DNA of 64,000 nucleotides from Gaiellasilicea sp963802765 (GTDB lineage: Bacteria; Actinomycetota; Thermoleophilia; Gaiellales; Gaiellaceae). Positions 34,633 to 42,413 of the stretch are shown here, piece after piece (position 1 is the stretch's first letter; each line of letters begins with the position of its first letter). Under the pieces are notes generated by a model. That model was not told the origin of the DNA and ran no database searches. It saw only the letters and a list, made by a program, of their open reading frames with translations. Location: positions 372,001-436,000 of the forward strand of contig CAWDJZ010000007.1 of NCBI GenBank assembly GCA_963802765.1, given 5' to 3'. Made by a program: the position numbers and the translations under genes.

Positions 34633-36042
34633 ATGGCCGTCGTTCCGCGCCGCACGAAGATCGTCGCCACGATCGGGCCCGCGTCCTCGAGGCCCGAAAC
34701 CCTTGCGCAGCTGATGAAGATGATCGACGGGGCGCGCCTCAACTTCTCGCACGGAACGCACGACGACCATGCCGCGACAGCGCAGTCGATTCGGGCCCTG
34801 CAGGAGGAGCTCGGCCGCCCCGTCGCGCTGATCGCCGACCTGCAAGGGCCGAAGCTCCGCATCGGCGAGCTCGCCGCGCCGGTCGAGCTCGAGCGTGGGG
34901 AGGAGGTGACGATTGCAGGGGAGGACGGGGCGGTCGACGGCGACCTCCCGGTCGCTCCGGCCGTGCTCGGCTCGGTCTTGCAGCCCGGCTTCGACGTCCT
35001 CATCGACGACGGCGCCGTGCGGTTGCGCGTCGGCAGCGTCGAGCGCGGCAGGGCCCGCTGCGAGGTGCTCGTCGGCGGCGAGGTCAGCTCCCACAAGGGC
35101 GTCAACCTGCCCGGGGTGCCGCTGCCGATCCCCTCGCTGACGCGCAAGGACATCGACGACCTCGAGTTCGCGCTCGACCTCGGCGTCGACTACGTCGCCC
35201 TCTCCTTCGTCCGCTCAGCGTCGGACGTCCAGGCGCTGAAGACGCTGATCGAGGCCTCAGGCTCGACTGCCTACGTGATCGCGAAGATCGAGAAGGCCGA
35301 GGCGGTGGCCGTGCTCGACGACATCCTCCGCGACGCCGACGCGGTGATGGTCGCGCGCGGCGATCTCGGGGTCGAGATCGGCGCCGCCGAGGTGCCGCTG
35401 CTGCAGAAACGAATCATCCTGCGCGCGCTGGAGCGTGGCCAGCCGGTGATCACGGCGACGCAGATGCTGGAGTCGATGGTGCATTCGCCCGAGCCGACCC
35501 GCGCGGAGGCGTCGGATGTCGCGAACGCGATCCTCGACGGCACAAGCGCGGTGATGCTCTCGGGCGAGACCGCCGTGGGCGAGTTCCCGGTCGAAGCGGT
35601 GGCGTACATGGACCGGATCGCCCGGGCGGTCGAGCCGAGCCTCGGCTATCGGCACGAGATCCCCGAAGCAGAGGAGGGGCCGACGATCGGGCAGGCGATG
35701 TCGAACGCCGCCTGTGACATCGCCGAGGCGCTCGAGGCGAAGGCGCTCGTCGTGCCGACCTTCAGCGGCAGGACTGCGTCGGCGGTCGCCAGGCTGCGGC
35801 CGCGCCGGCCGATCATCGGTCTCACGCACCACCGGTACTCGCTCCAGCACATGGCGCTCGAGTGGGGCGTGACTCCCGTGGCCATCCCGGAGGCCGCCGA
35901 TGTCGAGGAGTTGTGGGCGACGTCGCTCGAGGCGGCGCGCGGGACCGGGATTGTGGAGACCGGCGACCGCGTCGTTCTGACGGCCGGTACCGCGGTCAAC
36001 ATCCCCGGCTCGACGAACGTGATCAAGGTCGAGGTCATCTAG
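34633..36042 (+). CDS. pyk: Pyruvate kinase
   Basis: 469 residues; makes pyruvate and ATP from PEP. Motifs: TKIVATIGPASSRPETL, ARLNFSHGTHDDH, ALIADLQGPKLRIGEL, the B domain (EDGAVDGDLPVAPAVLGSVL), VIAKIEKAEAVAVLDDI (catalytic Lys and metal Glu), VMVARGDLGVEIG, VITATQMLESMVHSP and EASDVANAILDGTSAVMLSGE (in part). The C-terminal effector domain ends GSTNVIKVEVI. No frameshift. Confidence 0.97.
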   Translation: MAVVPRRTKIVATIGPASSRPETLAQLMKMIDGARLNFSHGTHDDHAATAQSIRALQEELGRPVALIADLQGPKLRIGELAAPVELERGEEVTIAGEDGAVDGDLPVAPAVLGSVLQPGFDVLIDDGAVRLRVGSVERGRARCEVLVGGEVSSHKGVNLPGVPLPIPSLTRKDIDDLEFALDLGVDYVALSFVRSASDVQALKTLIEASGSTAYVIAKIEKAEAVAVLDDILRDADAVMVARGDLGVEIGAAEVPLLQKRIILRALERGQPVITATQMLESMVHSPEPTRAEASDVANAILDGTSAVMLSGETAVGEFPVEAVAYMDRIARAVEPSLGYRHEIPEAEEGPTIGQAMSNAACDIAEALEAKALVVPTFSGRTASAVARLRPRRPIIGLTHHRYSLQHMALEWGVTPVAIPEAADVEELWATSLEAARGTGIVETGDRVVLTAGTAVNIPGSTNVIKVEVI

Positions 36043-36085
36043 AAGGCCGAGAGGAACGCAGCCGCCTCCGGGGAAGAGTTCCCGT

Positions 36086-36454
36086 GTGGCCGGTCGAGCC
36101 CGCTCCCTTTTCCGCCCGGCGAAGCGGCGCACTCGCGCGACGGGGCGGCGCGTCCGCGCCCAGCGGTCTGCACTGCTCCTGCGCTGGTGCGTGCTCGGAG
36201 CCGCGGCGCTCGTGGCCTTCCTCTACTACCAGCCGGTCTCGAGCTACATCGAAACGCGCGCGTCGCTCCGCGAGCGCGAGAGCGAGGTGCGACAGCTGCG
36301 CGCGGAGAAGAGCCGGCTCGAGGAGCGCCTCGCCGACTCGACGACGGTCGCGGCGCTCGCACGTGAGGCGCGGCGGATGAGCCTCGTTCGCCCCGGCGAA
36401 CGGCTCTTCATCGTCAAGGGCGTCCGCGAGTGGCGTCGGGCAACGAGCCCGTAG
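36086..36454 (+). CDS. FtsB/DivIC-family septum formation initiator
   Basis: 122 residues from GTG 36086. A basic cytoplasmic N-terminus is followed by one membrane helix (LLLRWCVLGAAALVAFLYYQPV) at about residues 30-51, then a periplasmic coiled coil ETRASLRERESEVRQLRAEK and SRLEERLADSTTVAALAREAR, and the typical VRPGERLFIVKG end. DivIC/FtsB proteins bridge FtsL and FtsQ in the divisome. Gene order eno-...-ftsB-DUF501 is characteristic of actinobacteria. Confidence 0.9.
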   Translation: MAGRARSLFRPAKRRTRATGRRVRAQRSALLLRWCVLGAAALVAFLYYQPVSSYIETRASLRERESEVRQLRAEKSRLEERLADSTTVAALAREARRMSLVRPGERLFIVKGVREWRRATSP

Positions 36455-36465
36455 AGGCTCAGAGT

Positions 36466-36471
36466 TACGAT
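36466..36471 (+). promoter_or_regulatory. -10 hexamer, leaderless type, for the DUF501 gene
   Basis: TACGAT ends 8 nt before ATG 36480. Confidence 0.45.
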
Positions 36472-36479
36472 CGGTTGGG

Positions 36480-36977
36480 ATGGATGATCGCGCGCTCGTC
36501 GAGCGTCAGCTCGGCCGGCGGCCGCGGGCCTTCCTCCGCGTCGTCGCCCGCTGCCCGTTCGGCGCACCCGCGGTGACCGAGCAGTCGCCCTACGACGACG
36601 CCGGCGATCCCTTCCCGACCACGTACTACCTCACCTGCCCTCAGCTCGTAGCGGCGGTTTCCCGGCTCGAGGCGGCAGGCGGGGTGGAGCGCTGGAGCGG
36701 CGAGGTCGAGCGCGACTCCGAGCTCGCCGCCGACCTCGAGCGCGCGACGGAGGAGCAACGACGCATCCGAAGAGAGCTCGCCGCCGGGACGATAGGGCGC
36801 GACGACGGCTCTTCGCTCGACCTCGGGATCGGCGGCAGCGCCAACCCCCGCCGGCTCAAGTGCCTGCACGCCCATGCCGCGTACGCGCTCGCCCGCCCCG
36901 GGTACCTGCTCGGCGAGCGCGTCCTCGCCGAGCTCGACCCGCTCTGGCCGCCACGACGCTGCTGCACCGACCTCTGA
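36480..36977 (+). CDS. DUF501-family protein
   Basis: 165 residues. Characteristic features: RQLGRRPRAFLRVVARCPFG, PFPTTYYLTCPQLVAAVSRLEAAGG and GGSANPRRLKCLHAHAAYALARPGYLLGERVL (given in part) with conserved Cys and two His residues (KCLHAH). The function is unknown, but the gene is linked to ftsB in most actinobacteria. The A of its TGA stop is the second base of a 163-bp palindromic element. Confidence 0.92.
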   Translation: MDDRALVERQLGRRPRAFLRVVARCPFGAPAVTEQSPYDDAGDPFPTTYYLTCPQLVAAVSRLEAAGGVERWSGEVERDSELAADLERATEEQRRIRRELAAGTIGRDDGSSLDLGIGGSANPRRLKCLHAHAAYALARPGYLLGERVLAELDPLWPPRRCCTDL

Positions 36978-37138
36978 TGGTTGATCGGTGATTGGCGTGC
37001 TTGCGGGGGCGATCCAAACCAAGCCGGGGGCCACACTCGGCCGCAGCCAAGGCTGGTTGCCTTGGCAAGGTCGAGGGTGGTTCCCGGCGCCGTGTCTGGG
37101 TCGTCATCCGCAAGTGCGCTAATTGCCGATCAGCCATC
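36976..37138 (+). ncRNA. 163-bp imperfect palindrome: candidate structured RNA or MITE/ERIC-like element
   Basis: The left arm (36976-37052) can pair with the right arm (37060-37138) along almost the whole length. The outer 32 positions (36976-37007 with 37107-37138) form one uninterrupted helix of 25 Watson-Crick and 7 G-U pairs. The tip is GCCAAGG-CTGGTTG-CCTTGGC. Counting the whole structure, about 11 of 13 transition differences between arms give G-U pairs in a plus-strand RNA and only 2 do so on the other strand, which suggests the plus-strand transcript is the functional form. It fills the gap between the DUF501 stop and the next promoter. No second copy is in this window. Confidence 0.6.
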
Positions 37139-37144
37139 TAGGAT
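37139..37144 (+). promoter_or_regulatory. -10 hexamer, leaderless type
   Basis: TAGGAT ends 7 nt before GTG 37152 and directly follows the right arm of the large palindrome. Confidence 0.45.
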
Positions 37145-37151
37145 CGGCGCA

Positions 37152-37475
37152 GTGCAGGTTTCCGAGGCCGAGGTCGAGAGCGCACGACGCGACTGGGAGG
37201 AGGGACACAGACGCCTGCTCGAGCAGGCGCGGGAGTCGCCTTCGGGTGACCGTCTGCACGCGCAGGTCGAGGCCGTCCTCGGGGAGCTGCGACGCCGTCT
37301 CGGCGGCACGTTCACGCTGCGGGAGCTCGCCGGGACCTACGTGGCCGCCGAGCAGTGGAGCCGAGACGCAGTGGCCGAGCGGGCGCCGGCGCCGGGCTGG
37401 CCGCGCACGCACTCGATCGTGGAGGCGGCTGCCTTCCACCTCTACTCGCTCGGTGCGCAGGACTACCAGCCGTGA
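37152..37475 (+). CDS. Hypothetical soluble helical protein
   Basis: 107 residues from GTG 37152. Mostly alpha-helical: SEAEVESARRDWEEGHRRLLEQ, VEAVLGELRRRLGGTFTLRELA, TYVAAEQWSRDAVAERAP, HSIVEAAAFHLYSLGAQDYQP. I recall similar proteins beside ftsB/DUF501 in Thermoleophilia but know no function. It overlaps the next gene by GTGA. Confidence 0.75.
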   Translation: MQVSEAEVESARRDWEEGHRRLLEQARESPSGDRLHAQVEAVLGELRRRLGGTFTLRELAGTYVAAEQWSRDAVAERAPAPGWPRTHSIVEAAAFHLYSLGAQDYQP

Positions 37476-37720
37476 ACTGTCTGCTCGCCTCCGGCCCGGC
37501 CGACGGCCGGCGTCCCCGACGAGCCCGCCGCACCCCGTGGCTGCGCCCCGCGCTCACGGTCGCGGGGCTCCTGCTCGCGCTCCTGCTCGGGATCTCGCTC
37601 GGCCGGGCGCTCGAGGACGGGCCGTCGCCCGGCGGCACGCAGACGAACGTCCGCACGCTCGAGCCGCAGCCGTTGCCGCCCGCCGCGCGCACGGTCACGG
37701 TGACGGTTACGGCAGGCTGA
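37472..37720 (+). CDS. Small single-pass membrane protein
   Basis: 82 residues from GTG 37472 (GTGA overlap with the previous stop). A basic N-terminus (RRPRRARRTPWLRP) is followed by one helix ALTVAGLLLALLLGISLGRAL and an extracellular Pro/Thr-rich tail ending RTVTVTVTAG. Coupled to the preceding gene. Function unknown. Confidence 0.7.
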   Translation: MNCLLASGPADGRRPRRARRTPWLRPALTVAGLLLALLLGISLGRALEDGPSPGGTQTNVRTLEPQPLPPAARTVTVTVTAG

Positions 37721-37757
37721 GTGACAGTTCAGGTTTCCAGGTACGGACAGGTTTGGG

Positions 37758-37763
37758 TAGATT
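37758..37763 (+). promoter_or_regulatory. -10 hexamer, leaderless type
   Basis: TAGATT ends 8 nt before ATG 37772. Confidence 0.45.
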
Positions 37764-37771
37764 CATGCGTG

Positions 37772-38374
37772 ATGGCTTTCGACGGCGATAGGCGCGTGGG
37801 CTCGGCCCAGCCCGAGTGGCTCACGCTGGGACAAGCGGCGAAGTACATCGGCGTCGCGCAGAGCACCATGCGCAAATGGTCCGACCTCGGCCGTGTCTCG
37901 GCGTTCTACACCCCCGGCGGCCATCGCCGGTACCGCCGCGCCGACCTCGACCGGTTCCTCGACCGCTCCGGCCCGACGAGCGTTGCGGCAGGTGTTGGCA
38001 CCGGAGGCGGGCCGCTCATCCTGGTCGTCGACGACGACGAGCGGCTCCGTGAGTACGTGCGGGTGAACCTCGAGGCGGAGGGGTACGTCGTCCGCGAGGC
38101 CGGCAGCGGCGAGGAGGCGCTCGGCGTGCTCGGCGAGCAGTCCCCCGACCTGATCCTGCTCGACGTGATGATGCCGCAGGTCGACGGCTGGGAGACGCTC
38201 CGGCGGATCCAGGAGCACACGGGCGTCGGCGCGATCCCGGTGATCATGTTCTCCGGCCAGGTCGACGAACGTTCGGCCGGCGATGCGGCGTCGCGCGGGG
38301 CGCAGGGCTTCATCGGCAAGCCGTTCGACCCGCGCTCCCTGATCGAGTCGACGAAGCAGCAGCTACCGCTCTGA
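37772..38374 (+). CDS. Fusion of MerR/excisionase-type HTH and response-regulator receiver domain
   Basis: 200 residues from ATG 37772. Residues 12-62 form a winged HTH of the excisionase/BldC type (LTLGQAAKYIGVAQSTMRKW, then YTPGGHRRYRRADLDRFL). After a Gly/Ala linker, residues 78-200 are a complete receiver domain: LVVDDDERLREYVRVNLEAEG, phospho-acceptor Asp in LILLDVMMPQVDG, VIMFSGQVDE and the Lys of FIGKPFDPRSL. The DNA-binding domain is at the N-terminus, the reverse of normal response regulators, and no kinase gene is adjacent. The promoter box 8 nt upstream favours this start over the longer frame from 37721. Confidence 0.88.
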   Translation: MAFDGDRRVGSAQPEWLTLGQAAKYIGVAQSTMRKWSDLGRVSAFYTPGGHRRYRRADLDRFLDRSGPTSVAAGVGTGGGPLILVVDDDERLREYVRVNLEAEGYVVREAGSGEEALGVLGEQSPDLILLDVMMPQVDGWETLRRIQEHTGVGAIPVIMFSGQVDERSAGDAASRGAQGFIGKPFDPRSLIESTKQQLPL

Positions 38375-38383
38375 GTCGCGCAA

Positions 38384-38414
38384 GATGAGCATCCGCATGA
38401 AGCGGATACTCATC
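38384..38414. terminator. Hairpin downstream of the HTH-receiver gene
   Basis: GATGAGCATCCGC-ATGAA-GCGGATACTCATC: 12 of 13 positions pair, with a 5-nt loop, 9 bp after the stop codon. There is no T-run, but the position suits a terminator. Confidence 0.4.
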
Positions 38415-38479
38415 GCGCCAACACCCCTGAAGGGGTCGGCTTTCGCCGCCCCTGTGTCAGCCGATCTCGCTGCGCTGCG

Positions 38480-39019
38480 GTGAGCGACCTCGACCGATCG
38501 GTCCGGGACCTGGTCGTCGACCATCGGGTCGGGGTGCTCGACCCGCTCTTCGCCGCGCTCTCCTACGCCGGCGCCTACGGGTTCGTCTGGCTCGCGATCG
38601 CGGTCGGCATCTCCGGCTTCTCGTGGAGCAGACCGTGGCTCTGGACACGCGTCGGCGCCGCGATCCTGCTGGCGGAGAGCTGCTCGGCGGCGCTGAAGAG
38701 GTGGTTCGAGCGCGACCGTCCGCCTGTCGCGGATCCGCTTCCCGAGTCGCTCGTCGAAACGCCCGCCACGTACTCGTTCCCGTCCGGGCACGCAACCGTG
38801 AGCTTCGCCTGCGCGACCGTGCTCGCACTCGCCGTGCCTCGGCTCGCCGTGCCGCTCTACGCGCTCGCCGTGCTGATCTCGTTCTCGCGCGTCTACGTCG
38901 GCGTCCACTTCCCGCTCGACGTGCTCGCGGGCGCCGTGCTCGGGGTCACGATCGCTATAGCTCTTCGGACGCTTGCAGGAGCCCTGCAGCGATCAGCGCC
39001 AGGGATGCGGCAAGGCTGA
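38480..39019 (+). CDS. PAP2-family membrane phosphatase
   Basis: 179 residues from GTG 38480 with five or six membrane helices. The three-part phosphatase motif is complete: KRWFERDRPP (KxxxxxxRP), YSFPSGHATVSF (PSGH) and SRVYVGVHFPLDVLAGA (SRxxxxxHxxxD). Such enzymes dephosphorylate lipid phosphates, e.g. undecaprenyl pyrophosphate or phosphatidate. It overlaps the convergent membrane-protein gene by 65 bp. Confidence 0.9.
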   Translation: MSDLDRSVRDLVVDHRVGVLDPLFAALSYAGAYGFVWLAIAVGISGFSWSRPWLWTRVGAAILLAESCSAALKRWFERDRPPVADPLPESLVETPATYSFPSGHATVSFACATVLALAVPRLAVPLYALAVLISFSRVYVGVHFPLDVLAGAVLGVTIAIALRTLAGALQRSAPGMRQG

Positions 39020-39431
39020 TCCAGAGCCCGATCCCGCGTCCGGCGAAGAAGAACTCGTCCGGGATGGAGATCGTTCGGACGAGGACGAAGATCGTCGACA
39101 GCGCGCCCAGCGCGATCACAAGCAGGCTCTCGGGCACTGCGGCGGGGAGCTCGAGGCCCCATTGGCGGAGGGCGACGACGAGGATCGCGGCGAGGCCGAT
39201 GAAGAGCACGAGCTTGCCGAGCACGCCCGTGTTCCAGCCGATCACGCTGACGGTCACGCCCTCGCCCGAGCCGGAGTACCAGCCCGTCAGCGCGGAGATG
39301 GCGAGCACGAGACCCGCTACCCACGTGGCGCGCTCGCCGAGACCCCAGATCGACTGACTTCCGCGGCGGAGCGCGCGCGGGTCTTCGGCAGGCTCGTACC
39401 CGGTGTCCGTCCTCGGCTCCGGCGCTTCCAC
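38955..39431 (-). CDS. Four-helix membrane protein, unknown
   Basis: 158 residues from GTG 39431 (an ATG at 39503 is in frame). Hydrophobic segments: ATWVAGLVLAISALTGWYSG, LGKLVLFIGLAAILVVALRQW, ESLLVIALGALSTIFVLVRTI and GRGIGLWISLAASLALIAAGLL (in part), with the loop SIPDEFFFAGRG. A CATACT sequence lies 7 nt before the GTG. Similar short proteins are frequent in actinobacteria; no function is known. Confidence 0.75.
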   Translation of the reverse strand: MEAPEPRTDTGYEPAEDPRALRRGSQSIWGLGERATWVAGLVLAISALTGWYSGSGEGVTVSVIGWNTGVLGKLVLFIGLAAILVVALRQWGLELPAAVPESLLVIALGALSTIFVLVRTISIPDEFFFAGRGIGLWISLAASLALIAAGLLQASEEL

Positions 39432-39488
39432 GGGGCGAAGTATGAGCAAAGCATCGGCTGGAAGCCACGTTGGGACGATCGGCGAGAC

Positions 39489-39494
39489 TACACT
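39489..39494 (+). promoter_or_regulatory. -10 hexamer, leaderless type
   Basis: TACACT ends 7 nt before ATG 39502. Confidence 0.45.
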
Positions 39495-39501
39495 TCCGCG
39501 C

Positions 39502-39738
39502 ATGGCCGAGCCTGCAACGCGCTCTCCGGCAGGCGACGACGCGCCCCCCTTCGATCCAGTGGCGATCGACCGTGCCTACCTGCAGGAGCGGGCCCGGCGC
39601 AGAGCGCGAATCGAGCGCTCCCGGGCGCGCCGACGTGCGGCGCTGCGCTTCTGGCTCGTGCTCCTGGCCCTGATCGCCGTCAGCGTGCTGCTCACCCTGA
39701 CGATCTGGCGCGAGGTCGAGCGGCTCTTCGGGCTCTAG
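39502..39738 (+). CDS. 78-residue single-pass membrane protein
   Basis: From ATG 39502: an acidic/Pro-rich start (EPATRSPAGDDAPPFDPVAI), a strongly basic juxtamembrane helix (RARRRARIERSRARRRA) and one C-terminal membrane helix, FWLVLLALIAVSVLLTLTIW. It is followed 11 bp later by the GAF-SpoIIE phosphatase gene and is probably in its operon. Function unknown. Confidence 0.6.
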   Translation: MAEPATRSPAGDDAPPFDPVAIDRAYLQERARRRARIERSRARRRAALRFWLVLLALIAVSVLLTLTIWREVERLFGL

Positions 39739-39749
39739 AGGACCACTCG

Positions 39750-42413
39750 GTGGCCATCGAGAATCGCGCCGACATCTCGGAGGCGCTCGCAGCCCTCTCC
39801 AGGGCGGGCCGTTCGCTCGCCGACGGCGCGTCCCTCGATCCGATCCTCGCCGAGCTCGTCGACGCGGCCGCGCAGGGGACCGGGGCCGACCTCGCGGCCG
39901 TCTGGCTTCCGGATCGTGACCGCATCCTCGTCGCTCGCGCGGTGCAGGCGACCTCCGGCGCACATGTGGCGGAGCTGGAGGGAGCGCGCGCCGACTCGAT
40001 GAGGACCGCACGGAAGTTGCTGCGCGCCCGCCTCGAGGGCGAGCCCGAGTCCATGTCGGTCCACATCGACGGAGTCGCCGGGGAAGGGGTGCTCGAGCTC
40101 GTTCGCGGCGGACCGCCCTTCGACCGCGAGGCGACGCAGGTGGCCGTGCTCGCGGCCGATCTCGCCGGTCTCGCCACGCGCATCTGCGAGGACCGCGCGC
40201 GCGGCGAGACCGCGGTGCCGCTCGATCTCGTCGGGGACGCGCTCGCAGCCGCCGTCGACGACGAGGGTGCGTCGGCGCGTGTCGCCCGCCTGGCCGCCGC
40301 CGCGGCCGGGGCCGAGAGCGCCGTCGTCTGGCGTCGTCGCGACGGCGAGCTTGCGCTCGACGGCGTGCACGGCCCGGTCGAGCCCGACGAGGGGATGGCG
40401 CGCGCCGCCCGGGCGATCGTCGACGAGCCGCGCACGGTCGCGGTCCACGGCGACCGCCGGATGGGGGAGACGGTGACCGTGCAGCTCGGGCAGCCCGCGC
40501 TCGGTGCGCTGCAGCTTCGCTTTGCTCCCGGCCGCGGGCCGGACCGGGCCGGCCTCGACCGGCTCGCGAGCTTCGCCGTCCGCGCCGCGCACGCCCTTCG
40601 CTCAGCCCGGCTCGCGCGGGAAGTAGCCGCCGAGCTGGAACGTTCCCGTGCCCTGCTCGCTGTGATCGGGGAAGCCATCTCTCGCCTGTCGGTTGCGCAC
40701 ACCCTCGACACGGCCGTCGACCGGGTCGCCGAGCTCTTCGACGTCGATCGCGTCGCCGTGTACCTGCGCGACGACGGGCGGTTCGCGGTCGGTGCGAGCC
40801 GGGGGGTCGACGGCCCGCACGAGGCCGTCGCCGAGGCGCTGCTGGGTGCGGCGCTCGGCTCTCGGCAGGGGGTTGTCGAGATCGAGCAAGTGGCCACCGA
40901 CGAGCGTCTCGAGCACGTGCGGGCCCAGGCTGCCGAATCCGGCATCGGCGCCGCGCTCGCGGTGCCGCTCGTCGTCGCCGACAAGCCGATCGGTCTCGTC
41001 GCCGTCTATCCGACGCGGCCGCGTCCCTTCCGGTCGGGCGAGGCGGGGCTGCTCGCCGCGCTGGCCTCGCAGATCGCGGTCGCGGTCCAGAACGCACGGC
41101 TCCACGAAGAGGTGGCCGCACGCGACCGCGAGCTCGAGGCGGCGCTCGACGCCGAACAGGAGAAGTCGAAGCACTTGCACGCGCAGCACGAGATCTCCCG
41201 GTCGTTCGCCCATACCCTTTCGCTCCAGACCACGCTCGACGTCCTCGCCTCGTCGATCGTGAACCTGCTCGGCGTGGATGCCGCCGTCATCCGCGTGCCG
41301 GACGAGCGCGGGCTCGAGCTGACCGCCCGTGCGATCGAGGTGAACGACGAGTACGTCGACGAAGCGGCACGAGCGCTCTTCGCACGCCCGCAGCCGCTTC
41401 CGCGCCGCGAGCTGCTCGCGCTCCTCGAGCGGAGCGAGCCCTTGCTCCTCGACGCCGATCGGGCCGAGGAGCTCGGGGGCGCGCTGGCGCTGCTCGCCCC
41501 GTTCCTGCGCCAGGGATCGAGCGCCGCGATCATTCCGATCGCCACCCCCGCCGAGCTGCTGGCGACCCTGACGATCGTCTCGCTGCACCCCGACCGGCCC
41601 GTCGGCGGCGAGGTCGCGGAAACGGCGCTCGCGATCGCCGGCCAGGCGGCGCTCGCGATCGACAACGCGCGCCTCTATGGCCAGCAGAAGGCGTTCGCCG
41701 ACACGATGCAACGCTCGCTCTTGCCGCGCCAGGCGCCCGAGCTGCCCGGGCTGGAGCTCGGCGACGTCTACGAATCGGCGGCGCGGATGGAGGTGGGCGG
41801 CGACGTCTACGACTACCTGACCCTCGACGACGGCAGGCTCGCCGTCGTGCTCGGGGACGTCACCGGCCACGGTGTCGACGCGGCCGCCGACATGGCGATG
41901 GCGAAGTACGTGTTCCGCTCGCTCGCGCGGGAGCACGTCGACCCGGGCGAGTACCTCGCTGCCGCAAACGATGTCGTCTCGTCCGAGATCGCGCCGGGCC
42001 GGTTCATCACGATGGTCGAGCTCGTGTTCGACCCCGCGAAGTCCGAGGTCGCATGCGCGAGCGCCGGTCACCCGCCGCCGCGGCTCGTCTTCCCCGACGG
42101 CACCGTGGAGTCGATCTCGGCGCGCGGCCTGGCGCTCGGAATCGATGCACCGCAGGAGTACGAGACCGTCACCGCCGCGCTGCCGCCCGGCGCGATCGTC
42201 GTCGCCTACACGGACGGCGTCGTCGAGGCACGGCGCGGCGGGAAGCAGTTCGGCGTCGACCGGCTCGACGCATTGCTCGCCGCGCACCGCCTGATGCCGG
42301 CCCGGGCGATCGCGACCGCAGCGCTTGGAGCCTGCCGCCGGTGGTCGGACAACGGCGAGCTCAAGGACGACTTCGCCGTGGTCGTGATCAAGCGATCCGA
42401 GCCCCAGCAGTGA
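39750..42413 (+). CDS. Multi-GAF sensor with SpoIIE-type PP2C phosphatase
   Basis: 887 residues from GTG 39750. At least three GAF-like sensor modules are seen: residues about 10-140, 290-460 (LLAVIGEAISRLSVAHTLDT, AVPLVVADKPIGLVAVYP, LLAALASQIAVAVQNARLHEE) and 475-650. A helical signalling linker (ELEAALDAEQEKSKHLHAQH) separates the last two. The C-terminal 230 residues are a SpoIIE phosphatase with metal-binding aspartates in VGGDVYDY, LGDVTGHGVDAAADMAMAK, YTDGVVEAR and DDFAVVVIK. These enzymes dephosphorylate anti-sigma-factor antagonists. No STAS or RsbW gene is adjacent. Overlaps the next gene by GTGA. Confidence 0.93.
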   Translation: MAIENRADISEALAALSRAGRSLADGASLDPILAELVDAAAQGTGADLAAVWLPDRDRILVARAVQATSGAHVAELEGARADSMRTARKLLRARLEGEPESMSVHIDGVAGEGVLELVRGGPPFDREATQVAVLAADLAGLATRICEDRARGETAVPLDLVGDALAAAVDDEGASARVARLAAAAAGAESAVVWRRRDGELALDGVHGPVEPDEGMARAARAIVDEPRTVAVHGDRRMGETVTVQLGQPALGALQLRFAPGRGPDRAGLDRLASFAVRAAHALRSARLAREVAAELERSRALLAVIGEAISRLSVAHTLDTAVDRVAELFDVDRVAVYLRDDGRFAVGASRGVDGPHEAVAEALLGAALGSRQGVVEIEQVATDERLEHVRAQAAESGIGAALAVPLVVADKPIGLVAVYPTRPRPFRSGEAGLLAALASQIAVAVQNARLHEEVAARDRELEAALDAEQEKSKHLHAQHEISRSFAHTLSLQTTLDVLASSIVNLLGVDAAVIRVPDERGLELTARAIEVNDEYVDEAARALFARPQPLPRRELLALLERSEPLLLDADRAEELGGALALLAPFLRQGSSAAIIPIATPAELLATLTIVSLHPDRPVGGEVAETALAIAGQAALAIDNARLYGQQKAFADTMQRSLLPRQAPELPGLELGDVYESAARMEVGGDVYDYLTLDDGRLAVVLGDVTGHGVDAAADMAMAKYVFRSLAREHVDPGEYLAAANDVVSSEIAPGRFITMVELVFDPAKSEVACASAGHPPPRLVFPDGTVESISARGLALGIDAPQEYETVTAALPPGAIVVAYTDGVVEARRGGKQFGVDRLDALLAAHRLMPARAIATAALGACRRWSDNGELKDDFAVVVIKRSEPQQ

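Noticed and set aside
36977..37137. IS element remnant at the large palindrome
   Set aside because: No transposase fragment and no target-site duplication visible at the flanks; left as a structured or MITE-like element.
38973..39749. Long N-terminal extension of the GAF-SpoIIE protein
   Set aside because: The frame upstream of GTG 39750 is the antisense shadow of a membrane protein gene and has low-quality composition.
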